Under the pieces are notes generated by a model. The model worked only from the letters and a program-made list of their open reading frames with translations, was not told the origin of the DNA and made no database searches. 6,222 nt of DNA from contig JAITXR010000083.1 in NCBI GenBank assembly GCA_031284665.1, positions 1 through 6,222 of the forward strand, given 5' to 3'. Shown here piece after piece: positions 1-6,020 of this stretch (position 1 is the stretch's first letter; each line of letters opens with the position of its first letter). Origin of the DNA: Paludibacter sp. Its GTDB lineage: Bacteria > Bacteroidota > Bacteroidia > Bacteroidales > Paludibacteraceae. The position numbers and the translations under genes are program-made.

Positions 1-29
1 CTTCATTGACATATTGGCACATTAATTAA

Positions 30-1229
30 TCAATTAATTAGCAGCGAACTGTCGCCATAACTTAAAAATCGGTAGTCGTTTGCCAAAGCGTAGTCGTAAA
101 TTTTGCTCCATTGACCGTCAACAAAAGCCGATACCAACAGCAATAATGTACTGCGCGGTTGATGAAAGTTAGTTATCATATTGTTAACAAGCCGAAATTT
201 GTAGCCGGGTTGAATTAATATCTGCGTGGCTGCCGATAAAGTTTCGATGCCTCTATCGTTCATATAATTTAACAGATTTTGCAAGGCTAATTCGGTCGGA
301 ATTTCAGTTTTGTCGCTATATGCTTGCCATTGCGGGACAAAAAATTCGTCGTTTTTGGCGATATTGGCAGCCAGATAATACAGACTTTCGAGCGTGCGAA
401 CGGTAGTTGTACCAACGGCAGTAATATGTCCGAGATTTTGCAATATTGTTTCCAACGCCGCTTTGCTGATTTCAAAATGCTCGGCGTGCATCAAATGTTG
501 GGAAATTGTTTCGCTTTTTACGGGCTTAAAAGTTCCTGCCCCAACGTGCAAGGTAATTTCCTGAATTTCAATGTTTTTAGCCGATAAAGATTGTAATACT
601 TGGGGCGTAAAATGCAGTCCGGCAGTGGGTGCGGCAACTGAACCATTTATTTTTGAATACACTGTTTGATAAGTAGTTAAGTCGCTTTTCTCAGTTGAGC
701 GATGTAAATACGGAGGGATTGGCAATTCGCCCGCCGAGTGGATAATTGCGGCAAAACACAACGACGGATTATCCCACGAAAAACGAACAATGTTTTGATT
801 ATCTTCGCTTACAAGCAATTCGGCACGCAAATTAGTGCTGTTTCCATCGCACACAATAGTTTTTTCGAGTATTTCGTTTTTCCATTTTTTTTGATTGCCA
901 ATCATACATTTCCATTGGCAAGAATCGCTTGCACTTAACGCAAGTTGGTAATCGACAGGCAGATACGGCTCAAGTAGAAAAATTTCGATTGTGGCTCCGC
1001 TTTGTTTTTCAAACAGCAAACGAGCATTAATCACTTTGGTATTATTGCACACAAGCAGCGAATTTGCGGGCAAAAAATCGGCAAGATTCCGAAAATTTAC
1101 AGACACAATTTCGCCGTGTCGATACACAAGGAGTTTTGAACTGTCGCGCTCTGCAAGCGGGTATTTTGCAATACGCTCGTCGGGTAAGTGATAGTCGTAA
1201 TCTGCAATATAAATTTGGTTTTGATTCAT
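30..1229 (-). CDS. queA: S-adenosylmethionine:tRNA ribosyltransferase-isomerase (QueA)
   Basis: QueA moves the ribosyl part of S-adenosylmethionine onto 7-aminomethyl-7-deazaguanine at the tRNA wobble position, giving epoxyqueuosine, the next-to-last step of queuosine synthesis in the cytoplasm. Family blocks run the full length of the 399-aa product: DYDYHLPDERIA (residues 10-21), RDSSKLLV (28-35), NNTKVINARL (62-71), GELPIPPYLHR (167-177), GSVAAPTAGLHFT (196-208), HVGAGTF (228-234), VGTTTVRTLES (272-282), TNFHQPRSTLLLLVSAF (353-369) and YRFLSYGD (386-393). It is longer than the roughly 340-360 aa of many QueA proteins; some of the extra length lies at about 283-330, between the VRTLES and TNFH blocks. 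I chose the start at MNQNQIYIAD. The frame stays open 32 codons further upstream, but that extension is hydrophobic, lies in intergenic repeat sequence and precedes the family's N-terminus. There is no Shine-Dalgarno sequence; the leader is A/T-rich. It is divergent from the Smr gene. Identification is very secure. Confidence 0.97.
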   Translation of the reverse strand: MNQNQIYIADYDYHLPDERIAKYPLAERDSSKLLVYRHGEIVSVNFRNLADFLPANSLLVCNNTKVINARLLFEKQSGATIEIFLLEPYLPVDYQLALSASDSCQWKCMIGNQKKWKNEILEKTIVCDGNSTNLRAELLVSEDNQNIVRFSWDNPSLCFAAIIHSAGELPIPPYLHRSTEKSDLTTYQTVYSKINGSVAAPTAGLHFTPQVLQSLSAKNIEIQEITLHVGAGTFKPVKSETISQHLMHAEHFEISKAALETILQNLGHITAVGTTTVRTLESLYYLAANIAKNDEFFVPQWQAYSDKTEIPTELALQNLLNYMNDRGIETLSAATQILIQPGYKFRLVNNMITNFHQPRSTLLLLVSAFVDGQWSKIYDYALANDYRFLSYGDSSLLIN

Positions 1230-1257
1230 TATTATCAAAAAAATGATTATTTTTGTG

Positions 1258-1265
1258 CAAAAATA
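1258..1265 (-). promoter_or_regulatory. Candidate Bacteroidota -7 promoter box for queA
   Basis: Read on the minus strand this is TATTTTTG, an exact fit to the Bacteroides sigma-ABfr -7 consensus TAnnTTTG. It would place the transcript start about 20-25 bases before the chosen queA ATG. A TTTG lies further upstream, but only 12 bases separate it from this box, shorter than the roughly 19-21 expected for a -33 element. The call therefore rests on the -7 box and its position only, in sequence where such AT-rich matches are easy to find by chance. Confidence 0.4.
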
Positions 1266-1294
1266 CAAAATAAAAACCAAAGTAGGGAATGTGG

Positions 1295-1322
1295 AATTGA
1301 TAATTGACAATTGATAATTACT
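1295..1322. repeat. AT-rich 14-bp tandem direct repeat
   Basis: Two adjacent 14-base units both begin AATTGATAATT (1295-1305 and 1309-1319), so 11 of 14 bases match. It lies in the divergent queA/Smr intergenic region. It looks like the short slipped-strand repeats common between genes in Bacteroidota and has no evident function. Confidence 0.6.
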
Positions 1323-1429
1323 CAATTACTTGAATAAAACAAGACAAATGAATGCTTAATGCTTTAATTACTAATCAGTTAATCAAGCGAATGGCAAATA
1401 AAAAATAAAACCCCAAACCACACTGACTA

Positions 1430-1456
1430 CACGAACAAAACAAGAAAATGTTCGTG
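1430..1456. repeat. Perfect 8-bp inverted repeat (stem-loop) upstream of the Smr gene
   Basis: CACGAACA (1430-1437) and TGTTCGTG (1449-1456) are exact reverse complements separated by an 11-base A-rich loop. The structure ends 41 bases before the Smr start codon. An imperfect flanking ACCAC (1417-1421) / GTGGT (about 1472-1476) pair could extend it with bulges. It could be an operator, a leader hairpin or a dispersed intergenic repeat. No T-run follows, so an intrinsic terminator is not favoured. Confidence 0.45.
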
Positions 1457-1497
1457 ATGTTCGAGGGATTAGTGGTAAATAATAATACAAAATAAAA

Positions 1498-2568
1498 ATG
1501 AAAACAGGCGATACAGTACGATTTCTGAACGATGTAGGCGGAGGCGTGATTACGCGAGTGGATGCTAAAAATCAAATAGTCTATGTGGCTGATAATGACG
1601 GGTTTGAAATTCCGGTGCTTGCCAACCATTGCGTGGTAGTGGCGGAAGTAAACCCCGATACCAATATTATAAAAAAGGATTTTGGAGGCAAAACATCCGT
1701 AAATTCGGTAGAAAATCCAAAATTGGAAGAAAAAATACCGATTGAGAAAAAGGCTGTCGAAACAATTTTAGAAACTCCCGAAGGCGACAATCTTGCAGTT
1801 TTTCTTGCCTTTATTCCGCATAATATCAAGCAGTTACAAACAACAGACTGCGATTGTATTTTGGTGAACGATAGCAATTATTATCTGTTCTACAATTTAG
1901 TATTAGGCGATGTACAGCATTGTAAATCAGTGGCATCGGGCATTATTGAGCCAAATACTTTTGAGGAATTGCTCACTGTTGCGAAAACGGAACTTAACGA
2001 TTGGGAAAAAACTCGAATACAAATTGTTGCTTATAAAAATGCAAAAAAATATGTTTGTCAAAAAGCAATAGATACGCCTGTTTCGCTCGATTTGACCAAG
2101 TTCTACAAACTTCATTGTTTTATCGAAAACGATTATTTTGACCAAGCGGCAATGCTGATTGATGTGATGGCTGAAAGTCAAAAACGAGTGCTGAAAAATA
2201 TTTCGCCAAACGCCATAAAAGAGGCAATCGCAAGTAAACAAATTGTTGACGAAAAAGTAATTTCAAAAACGAGTAAGCCCGATAATTCGCCTTTGGAAAT
2301 CGACCTGCATATAAATCAGTTGCTCGATAATACTGCCGGTATGACTAATGCTGAAATGCTTGTATATCAACTTGATACGGTAAAAAATACCCTTAATAAT
2401 AATCGGAATTTCAAAGGTAAAAAAATTGTATTTATTCACGGAAAAGGCGACGGAGTGTTGCGCAACGAAATTGAAAAATTGCTAAAATTGCAGTACCGAA
2501 ATTACGGAGTTCAGGACGCCTCGTTCCGTCAATACGGCTTTGGGGCTACGATGGTAACGGTGAGATAA
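1498..2568 (+). CDS. DUF2027 / Smr-domain protein (MutS2-like C-terminal domain)
   Basis: The 356-aa product has three parts. Residues 1-50 (MKTGDTVRFLNDVGGGVITR onward) resemble the small beta-barrel start of the Bacteroidota DUF2027 family. A lysine/glutamate-rich linker covers about 60-95, and a central domain about 97-230. Residues 266-356 form an Smr domain: DLHI (269-272) corresponds to the Smr D-L-H motif, and IHGKGDGVLRNEI (313-325) matches the H-G-x-G-x-G-x-L-R signature. Smr domains bind nucleic acid and in several families nick DNA or cleave RNA; in MutS2 they sit behind an ATPase, which is absent here. The biological role of this stand-alone form is not known to me. The ATG follows an A-rich leader with no Shine-Dalgarno sequence. 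The domain call is firm, the function is not. Confidence 0.9.
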   Translation: MKTGDTVRFLNDVGGGVITRVDAKNQIVYVADNDGFEIPVLANHCVVVAEVNPDTNIIKKDFGGKTSVNSVENPKLEEKIPIEKKAVETILETPEGDNLAVFLAFIPHNIKQLQTTDCDCILVNDSNYYLFYNLVLGDVQHCKSVASGIIEPNTFEELLTVAKTELNDWEKTRIQIVAYKNAKKYVCQKAIDTPVSLDLTKFYKLHCFIENDYFDQAAMLIDVMAESQKRVLKNISPNAIKEAIASKQIVDEKVISKTSKPDNSPLEIDLHINQLLDNTAGMTNAEMLVYQLDTVKNTLNNNRNFKGKKIVFIHGKGDGVLRNEIEKLLKLQYRNYGVQDASFRQYGFGATMVTVR

Positions 2569-2585
2569 TGATTAATATTGCGAAA

Positions 2586-2596
2586 GGTACACGGTA
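2586..2596. repeat. GGTACACGGTA intergenic repeat unit (copy 1)
   Basis: This 11-base sequence, just after the Smr stop codon, recurs as its exact reverse complement at 5943-5953, after the glutaminyl cyclase gene. Both copies are intergenic. Two copies suggest a dispersed short repeat family, but at this length chance is not excluded. Confidence 0.35.
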
Positions 2597-2626
2597 CGCG
2601 ACACACGAAAAAACTACTAATTTGGG

Positions 2627-2660
2627 AACTATTCACTATAAACTATTCACTATAAACTAT
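2627..2660. repeat. 14-bp tandem repeat directly before the permease gene
   Basis: AACTATTCACTATA occurs twice back to back (2627-2640 and 2641-2654), followed by a partial third unit AACTAT (2655-2660). The array ends five bases before the permease ATG, so it forms the region where the ribosome would bind. Copy-number slippage could change leader length; whether it affects expression is unknown. Confidence 0.75.
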
Positions 2661-2665
2661 AAATT

Positions 2666-3985
2666 ATGTCAAAAATCGGATTAATTATCGGGCGAGAATA
2701 CAAAACCCGAGTAGCCAAAAAATCGTTTATCATTCTTACTTTTCTCACTCCTCTGCTGCTTGTAGGGATGATTGCGCTAATAATGTATATGAGTGCGATA
2801 AAAGACGACAAGGTGAAAAGCATCGTTGTTGTTGACCAAACAGGCTTGTATCACAATGTTTTACAGGATAATGAGTCATATACTTTTCGTTTTTCCGACG
2901 AGCCGATCGATAGTCTGCGGGCAAATCAGAAAAGCGACGGTTTTTTTGCTCTCCTGCTGATAAACAACGATTTAAGCAAAGATTCAACTGCTGCTACAAT
3001 GTATTCCGATATGCAAATTAATGTGGAATTAAAATCATACGTCAGTTCGCTACTCAATAAATATGTTGAAAATCAAAACCTTGCAGCCTTCAATATCCCT
3101 AATCTCAAAGAAATGGTTGACCAATCGAAGTCGGACATCAATCTCAAAACAATAAAATGGGGCAAAGATGGGCAAGAAAAACAAACATCCGCCGAACTTG
3201 CTTTAATCATCGGAATGTTGACCGCTATGTTGATTTTTATGTTTATTTCCATTTATGGCTCGCAAGTAATGAGTGGAGTTGTGCAGGAAAAATCGAACAG
3301 AATTGTAGAAGTAATAATTTCGTCGGTTAAGCCTTTTGAACTAATGATGGGCAAAATTGTTGGCATTGCGCTTGTGGGACTAACTCAATTTTTGCTTTGG
3401 GTAGTGCTGACCGGTGGGATTTTGCTTGCTTTGACAACGATATTTGGGCAAACAGTGGATGCCGACCAGCAAAAACAATTACTCGAAATGGGGCAAACAT
3501 CATCGCTCAATTCGTCGATGCTTGGCAGCCCGCAAATGCAAGAATTTATTGTGGCACTTCAAGGTATTAATATCGTGCAATTGCTTGTGTTGTTTGTAGT
3601 TTACTTTTTGGGCGGATACCTGCTTTACGCCTCGCTGTTTGCGGCAGTTGGCTCGGCTGTGGATAACGAAACGGACAGCAATCAATTTGTGATGCCAATA
3701 ATGATACCGATAATGTTTGCGTATTTTGCAGGTATATATGCCGCCCGAAACCCCGACGGACCGCTTGCTTTTTGGTGTTCGATAGTTCCTTTTACATCTC
3801 CGATAGTGATGATGATTCGCCTGCCCTTTGATGTGCCGATATGGCAAATTGCGTTGTCGCTCAGCATTTTAGTATTGTCATTTATCGCCTCAACGTGGAT
3901 TTCGGGGAAAATTTACCGCACAGGAATATTAATGTATGGGAAGAAAGTAACTTGGAAAGAATTGTGGAAATGGTTGAAATATTAA
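2666..3985 (+). CDS. ABC-2/NatB-type exporter permease subunit
   Basis: The 439-aa membrane protein has the architecture of NatB-like ABC-2 permeases (COG1668-type). A short cytoplasmic start (MSKIGLIIGREYKTRV) leads into one membrane segment (about 21-45), then a soluble extracytoplasmic domain (about 46-175). A cluster of further membrane segments follows at about 176-200, 229-259, 302-332, 339-360, 368-386 and 391-413. The family hallmark sits at 204-241: VVQEKSNRIVEVIISS, then KPFELMMGKIVGIALVGLTQ. The relatives work with a separate ATPase subunit to expel ions, drugs or other compounds; the substrate here cannot be inferred. No ATPase gene is present in the window: the upstream neighbour is the Smr gene and the downstream one a transposase. 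The ATPase must be elsewhere, or the pair has been split. The start is the first ATG in frame and fits the family N-terminus. Confidence 0.9.
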   Translation: MSKIGLIIGREYKTRVAKKSFIILTFLTPLLLVGMIALIMYMSAIKDDKVKSIVVVDQTGLYHNVLQDNESYTFRFSDEPIDSLRANQKSDGFFALLLINNDLSKDSTAATMYSDMQINVELKSYVSSLLNKYVENQNLAAFNIPNLKEMVDQSKSDINLKTIKWGKDGQEKQTSAELALIIGMLTAMLIFMFISIYGSQVMSGVVQEKSNRIVEVIISSVKPFELMMGKIVGIALVGLTQFLLWVVLTGGILLALTTIFGQTVDADQQKQLLEMGQTSSLNSSMLGSPQMQEFIVALQGINIVQLLVLFVVYFLGGYLLYASLFAAVGSAVDNETDSNQFVMPIMIPIMFAYFAGIYAARNPDGPLAFWCSIVPFTSPIVMMIRLPFDVPIWQIALSLSILVLSFIASTWISGKIYRTGILMYGKKVTWKELWKWLKY

Positions 3986-4031
3986 TGTTAAGAAAATGGA
4001 TGAATTTTACAATATTTAGGATAGGCATAGA

Positions 4032-4110
4032 AACCTTATTTCTACCTAATTTATTTAACAGAACAACCTCAGTAGCACAGAAATTAACATATAACATAAC
4101 CTCATTACCT
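4032..4110. repeat. Left inverted arm of the transposase element
   Basis: Three blocks match the right arm in reverse complement: 4032-4054 (about 17 of 23), 4055-4076 (21 of 22) and 4097-4110 (14 of 14, TAACCTCATTACCT), joined by a diverged 20-base spacer. The arm ends 17 bases before the transposase ATG. It contains AACCT at 4032, 4065 and 4098, exactly 33 bases apart. An 8-bp tandem repeat CCTCATTA (4100-4107, 4108-4115) overlaps its inner edge. Confidence 0.8.
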
Positions 4111-4127
4111 CATTAAAAATCCAATTG

Positions 4128-4583
4128 ATGAAAGTAGAATATAATAATCTTTACACGCATTTTGTCTTTACAACATTGAATAGAATGCCGCTCATTTTGG
4201 ATAAATTCCGAGACAGAATTGAAAAATATATTACAGGAATTGTCAATAACAACGGTTGCAAAATGTATTCGATTTATGCCAATCCGGAACATATACATTT
4301 TCTTGTATCGCGTTCGCCGATGTTGGACGACGAAAGTTTGGCTACAATTGTTGCCAACAGTTCGGAAAAATTTATCAATGATAATCGTTTATGTGTTGGG
4401 CTTTTTCAATGGCAGCAATCGTGTTCAGCATTTTCAGTTTCAAAACGGAACATACACGATTTATGCCAATATATTGCAGACCAAAAAGAACATCATGCTA
4501 AAAAACAAACATTTACAGAAGAATATAACGACTATATTAAATTTTATCAACAAACAATTCATAAAAAAACAAACGAAAAATAA
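4128..4583 (+). CDS. IS200-like Y1 (HUH) transposase, REP-associated type
   Basis: The 151-aa product is a small single-strand DNA transposase of the Y1_Tnp family. The HUH metal-binding motif is PEHIHFLVS, with His55 and His57. The likely nucleophile is Tyr115 in QYIADQKEHHAKK, the usual Y-I-x-x-Q-x-x-H-H context. The block LFQWQQSCSAFSVSK (92-106) is also typical of the family, where it usually reads FQWQ-GYGAFSVS. The N-terminus (YNNLYTHFVFTT) matches the family's first beta strand. The length, about 150 aa, is normal, so the gene appears intact. A TTG codon three bases upstream is in frame, but the ATG is preferred. The last base of the stop codon belongs to the right inverted arm. I see no accessory TnpB gene. 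Transposition activity is inferred from intact motifs only; many relatives are domesticated RAYTs that act on REP repeats. Confidence 0.93.
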   Translation: MKVEYNNLYTHFVFTTLNRMPLILDKFRDRIEKYITGIVNNNGCKMYSIYANPEHIHFLVSRSPMLDDESLATIVANSSEKFINDNRLCVGLFQWQQSCSAFSVSKRNIHDLCQYIADQKEHHAKKQTFTEEYNDYIKFYQQTIHKKTNEK

Positions 4584-4661
4584 GGTAATGAGGTTAGGTT
4601 CGTAGGACATTTATTGGCTACTGAGGTTGTTTTGTTAAGAAAATAAGGTGAAAATTAGGTT
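4583..4661. repeat. Right inverted arm of the transposase element
   Basis: Reverse complement of the left arm, starting at the last base of the transposase stop codon. The inner block is 4583-4596 (14 of 14), the middle block 4617-4638 (21 of 22) and the outer block 4639-4661. The spacer 4597-4616 has exactly the same 20-base length as on the left although its sequence has diverged. The outer part (from 4622) is also the beginning of the tandem direct repeat that extends to 4736. Confidence 0.8.
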
Positions 4662-4736
4662 ATAGTAAATAATAATTAGTAGTCTTTGTTCTTTGTTCTA
4701 AAATTATAACTAAATGAAATATTCCTCTTTTTTAAT
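4622..4736 (+). repeat. Direct repeat, copy 1: arm sequence plus duplicated gene front
   Basis: The first 52 bases (4622-4673) match 4738-4789 at 49 of 52 positions. The remainder (shared stretches such as AATTAGTA, CTTTGTTCTTTGTTCT, AAAATTATAAC and ATGAAA) matches the leader and first codons of the downstream glutaminyl cyclase gene, apart from short insertions in copy 2. Copy 1 is thus a truncated duplicate of that gene's 5' region. It ends one base before copy 2 begins. Confidence 0.85.
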
Positions 4737-4740
4737 ATGA
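4714..4740 (+). pseudogene. Vestigial duplicated start of the glutaminyl cyclase gene
   Basis: ATG at 4714 opens an eight-codon frame, MKYSSFLI then TGA. The real gene begins MKHFSFLI at 4857; 21 of the first 23 bases agree. The stop codon TGA (4738-4740) is made by the first bases of the next repeat copy. This is a duplicated gene front rather than an independent gene. Translation of a short leader peptide is conceivable but there is no evidence for it. Confidence 0.7.
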
Positions 4741-4879
4741 GGTTGCTTTGTCAAAAAAATAAGGTGAAAATTAGGTTATAGTAAATAATGAATAGTATCC
4801 GAATTAGTAATCTTTGTCCTTGTTCTTTGTTCTTTATTATAAAAATTATAACAAAAATGAAACATTTCTCTTTTTTAAT
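4738..4879 (+). repeat. Direct repeat, copy 2: arm sequence plus functional gene front
   Basis: Second copy of the 4622-4736 unit, longer through small insertions, including a 12-base one at about 4790-4801 and shorter ones within the T-rich leader. It contains the leader and the first seven codons of the glutaminyl cyclase gene. The leader has a tandem TTTGTTC/TTTGTTC motif (from about 4815). TAATCTTTG at 4808-4816 resembles a Bacteroidota -7 box but has three rather than two bases between TA and TTTG, so no promoter is called. Confidence 0.85.
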
Positions 4880-5840
4880 TCTTTGCTCGGCGATTTTGTT
4901 TTGTGCCTGCGGAGCAAAAAACACTACAAATACAATTATTGAGCCGTTGAAGGTCAATTTGCCCGCTTTCGATGCGGACTCGGCATATAATAATGTAAAA
5001 CGTCAGGTCGATTTTGGGGCGCGAGTTCCCAATACTGCCGCTCACAGGGCGTGTGCGGAATTTTTGTCGGCAAAATTACAATCCTATGGCGCAGAAGTTA
5101 TTGAGCAGCGAGCCGAAGTAAGCGCATTTGACGGTACAAAACTCAAAATTGTGAATATCATCGCACAGTTTGCCCCCGAAAACAAAAATCGAATACTCCT
5201 TTATTCGCATTGGGATTCGCGCCCTTGGGCTGATCAGGATAGCGATATTAACAACCACTCAAAGCCGGTTGATGGGGCAAATGATGGAGCAAGCGGCGTG
5301 GGAATTTTGCTCGAAATTGCGCGCCTCGTTTCCATGCAAAACCCAACAATAGGCGTGGATATAATTTTTTTCGACGCCGAGGATTTTGGTGCGCCGGAAA
5401 GTTATACCGGTAAAGAAAAAAATTCGTGGTGTCTCGGCTCGCAGTATTGGGCTGTGCATCCGCACAAAGCAGGATATAAGGCGCGATTTGGCATTTTGCT
5501 CGATATGGTGGGTGCGCCCGGTGCTACTTTTTACAAGGAACAAGTGTCGCAATATTACGCATCGAATGTGGTAAAAAAAGTTTGGGATGCCGCTTTGGAA
5601 ACAGGTTTTAGCCAGTATTTCCGCCAAGAGCAGGGTGGCACGATTACCGACGACCATCTATATATTAATCGTATTATTAACATTCCGAGCATCGATATTA
5701 TTCATTATAATCCAAATTATGGTTTTGGCGAATATTGGCACACCGCTCACGACAATATGGACAATATCGACCGCAACACGCTATTTGCCGTTGGGTCGGT
5801 GCTTTTATATGTTATTTATAATGAGAAAACTGTGAAGTGA
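4857..5840 (+). CDS. Glutaminyl-peptide cyclotransferase-like lipoprotein (M28 family, type II QC)
   Basis: The 327-aa product resembles bacterial type II glutaminyl cyclases, zinc enzymes of the M28 fold that turn N-terminal glutamine into pyroglutamate. It starts with a signal peptide ending FCAC (Cys18), a probable lipoprotein cleavage site, so it is expected to be membrane-anchored and extracytoplasmic. Family blocks are SHWDSRPWAD (117-126), DGANDGASGVG (139-149), IIFFDAEDFG (169-178), LLDMVGAPGATF (214-225), TDDHLY (264-269) and EYWHTAHDNMDNID (292-305). By comparison with human glutaminyl cyclase, the metal ligands are Asp143, Asp176 and His295, and the catalytic acids Glu175 and Asp216; all are present. 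In Bacteroidota this enzyme modifies exported proteins whose mature form starts with Gln. The start was placed at MKHFSFLI because it gives a proper lipoprotein signal. The frame stays open from an ATG at 4788, but those 23 codons lie in duplicated leader sequence. A general M28 aminopeptidase is the less likely alternative. Confidence 0.9.
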   Translation: MKHFSFLILCSAILFCACGAKNTTNTIIEPLKVNLPAFDADSAYNNVKRQVDFGARVPNTAAHRACAEFLSAKLQSYGAEVIEQRAEVSAFDGTKLKIVNIIAQFAPENKNRILLYSHWDSRPWADQDSDINNHSKPVDGANDGASGVGILLEIARLVSMQNPTIGVDIIFFDAEDFGAPESYTGKEKNSWCLGSQYWAVHPHKAGYKARFGILLDMVGAPGATFYKEQVSQYYASNVVKKVWDAALETGFSQYFRQEQGGTITDDHLYINRIINIPSIDIIHYNPNYGFGEYWHTAHDNMDNIDRNTLFAVGSVLLYVIYNEKTVK

Positions 5841-5942
5841 TTAACGAAAAGCGGGCAACAGCAGCCGCAACCCGTTCATTACAAGTGTATTGAAAATTAA
5901 TTAAGAAGTTATTAGGAATATTTCCGTGTATCATGCACCATT

Positions 5943-5953
5943 TACCGTGTACC
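5943..5953. repeat. TACCGTGTACC intergenic repeat unit (copy 2, inverted)
   Basis: Exact reverse complement of the 11 bases at 2586-2596. The neighbouring bases CGTGTATCATGCACCATT (about 5926-5943) have a similar degenerate composition, as if several worn units of one GTGTA/CACGG-rich repeat lay side by side. Confidence 0.35.
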
Positions 5954-6020
5954 GTAATTCAATACTTGTAGTGATTTATCGGTATTTAGGAAGTGTATGC
6001 AAATAACTTTTACATTTGAT

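Larger units (their letters stand above)
4031..4662 (+). mobile_element. IS200-like/RAYT element with inverted flanking arms
   Basis: A Y1-type transposase gene (4128-4583) is enclosed by two arms that align as reverse complements without any gap: 4032-4110 against 4583-4661, about 61 of 79 positions matching. The limits given are those of this symmetry, not proven ends. No target duplication is evident, as expected for HUH/Y1 transposition, which does not make one. Long terminal inverted repeats are not typical of IS200/IS605, which uses short subterminal hairpins, so this may instead be a REP-associated transposase inside inverted intergenic repeats. Confidence 0.6.

Noticed and set aside
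20..40. AT-rich near-palindrome at the end of queA (TTAATTAATCAATTAATTAG)
   Set aside because: It is built only of A/T repeats, overlaps the queA stop codon and lacks the GC-rich stem of a terminator; low complexity explains it.
1042..1260. Minus-strand frame of 72 codons within queA
   Set aside because: It is a shadow of queA in another frame, rich in Arg and Cys and without domain similarity. The same holds for the other short frames inside the four main genes.
1230..1325. N-terminal extension of queA by 32 codons
   Set aside because: The extension is hydrophobic, has no counterpart in QueA proteins, and is encoded by the intergenic region that contains the -7 box and the AT-rich repeat.
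4125..4127. TTG start for the transposase, giving an extra Met
   Set aside because: An ATG follows immediately and the family N-terminus needs nothing upstream.
4219..4605. 128-codon plus-strand frame overlapping the transposase
   Set aside because: It overlaps the transposase in another frame. The transposase frame carries the HUH and tyrosine motifs, while this one shows no recognisable domain.
4788..4856. Start of the glutaminyl cyclase at the upstream in-frame ATG
   Set aside because: The 23 extra codons lie in duplicated leader sequence, and the start at 4857 gives a clean lipoprotein signal peptide. The duplicate at 4714 supports ATGAAA as the true start.
5843..5876. Rho-independent terminator after the glutaminyl cyclase gene
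   Set aside because: Pairing is short and bulged, and there is no T-run after it.
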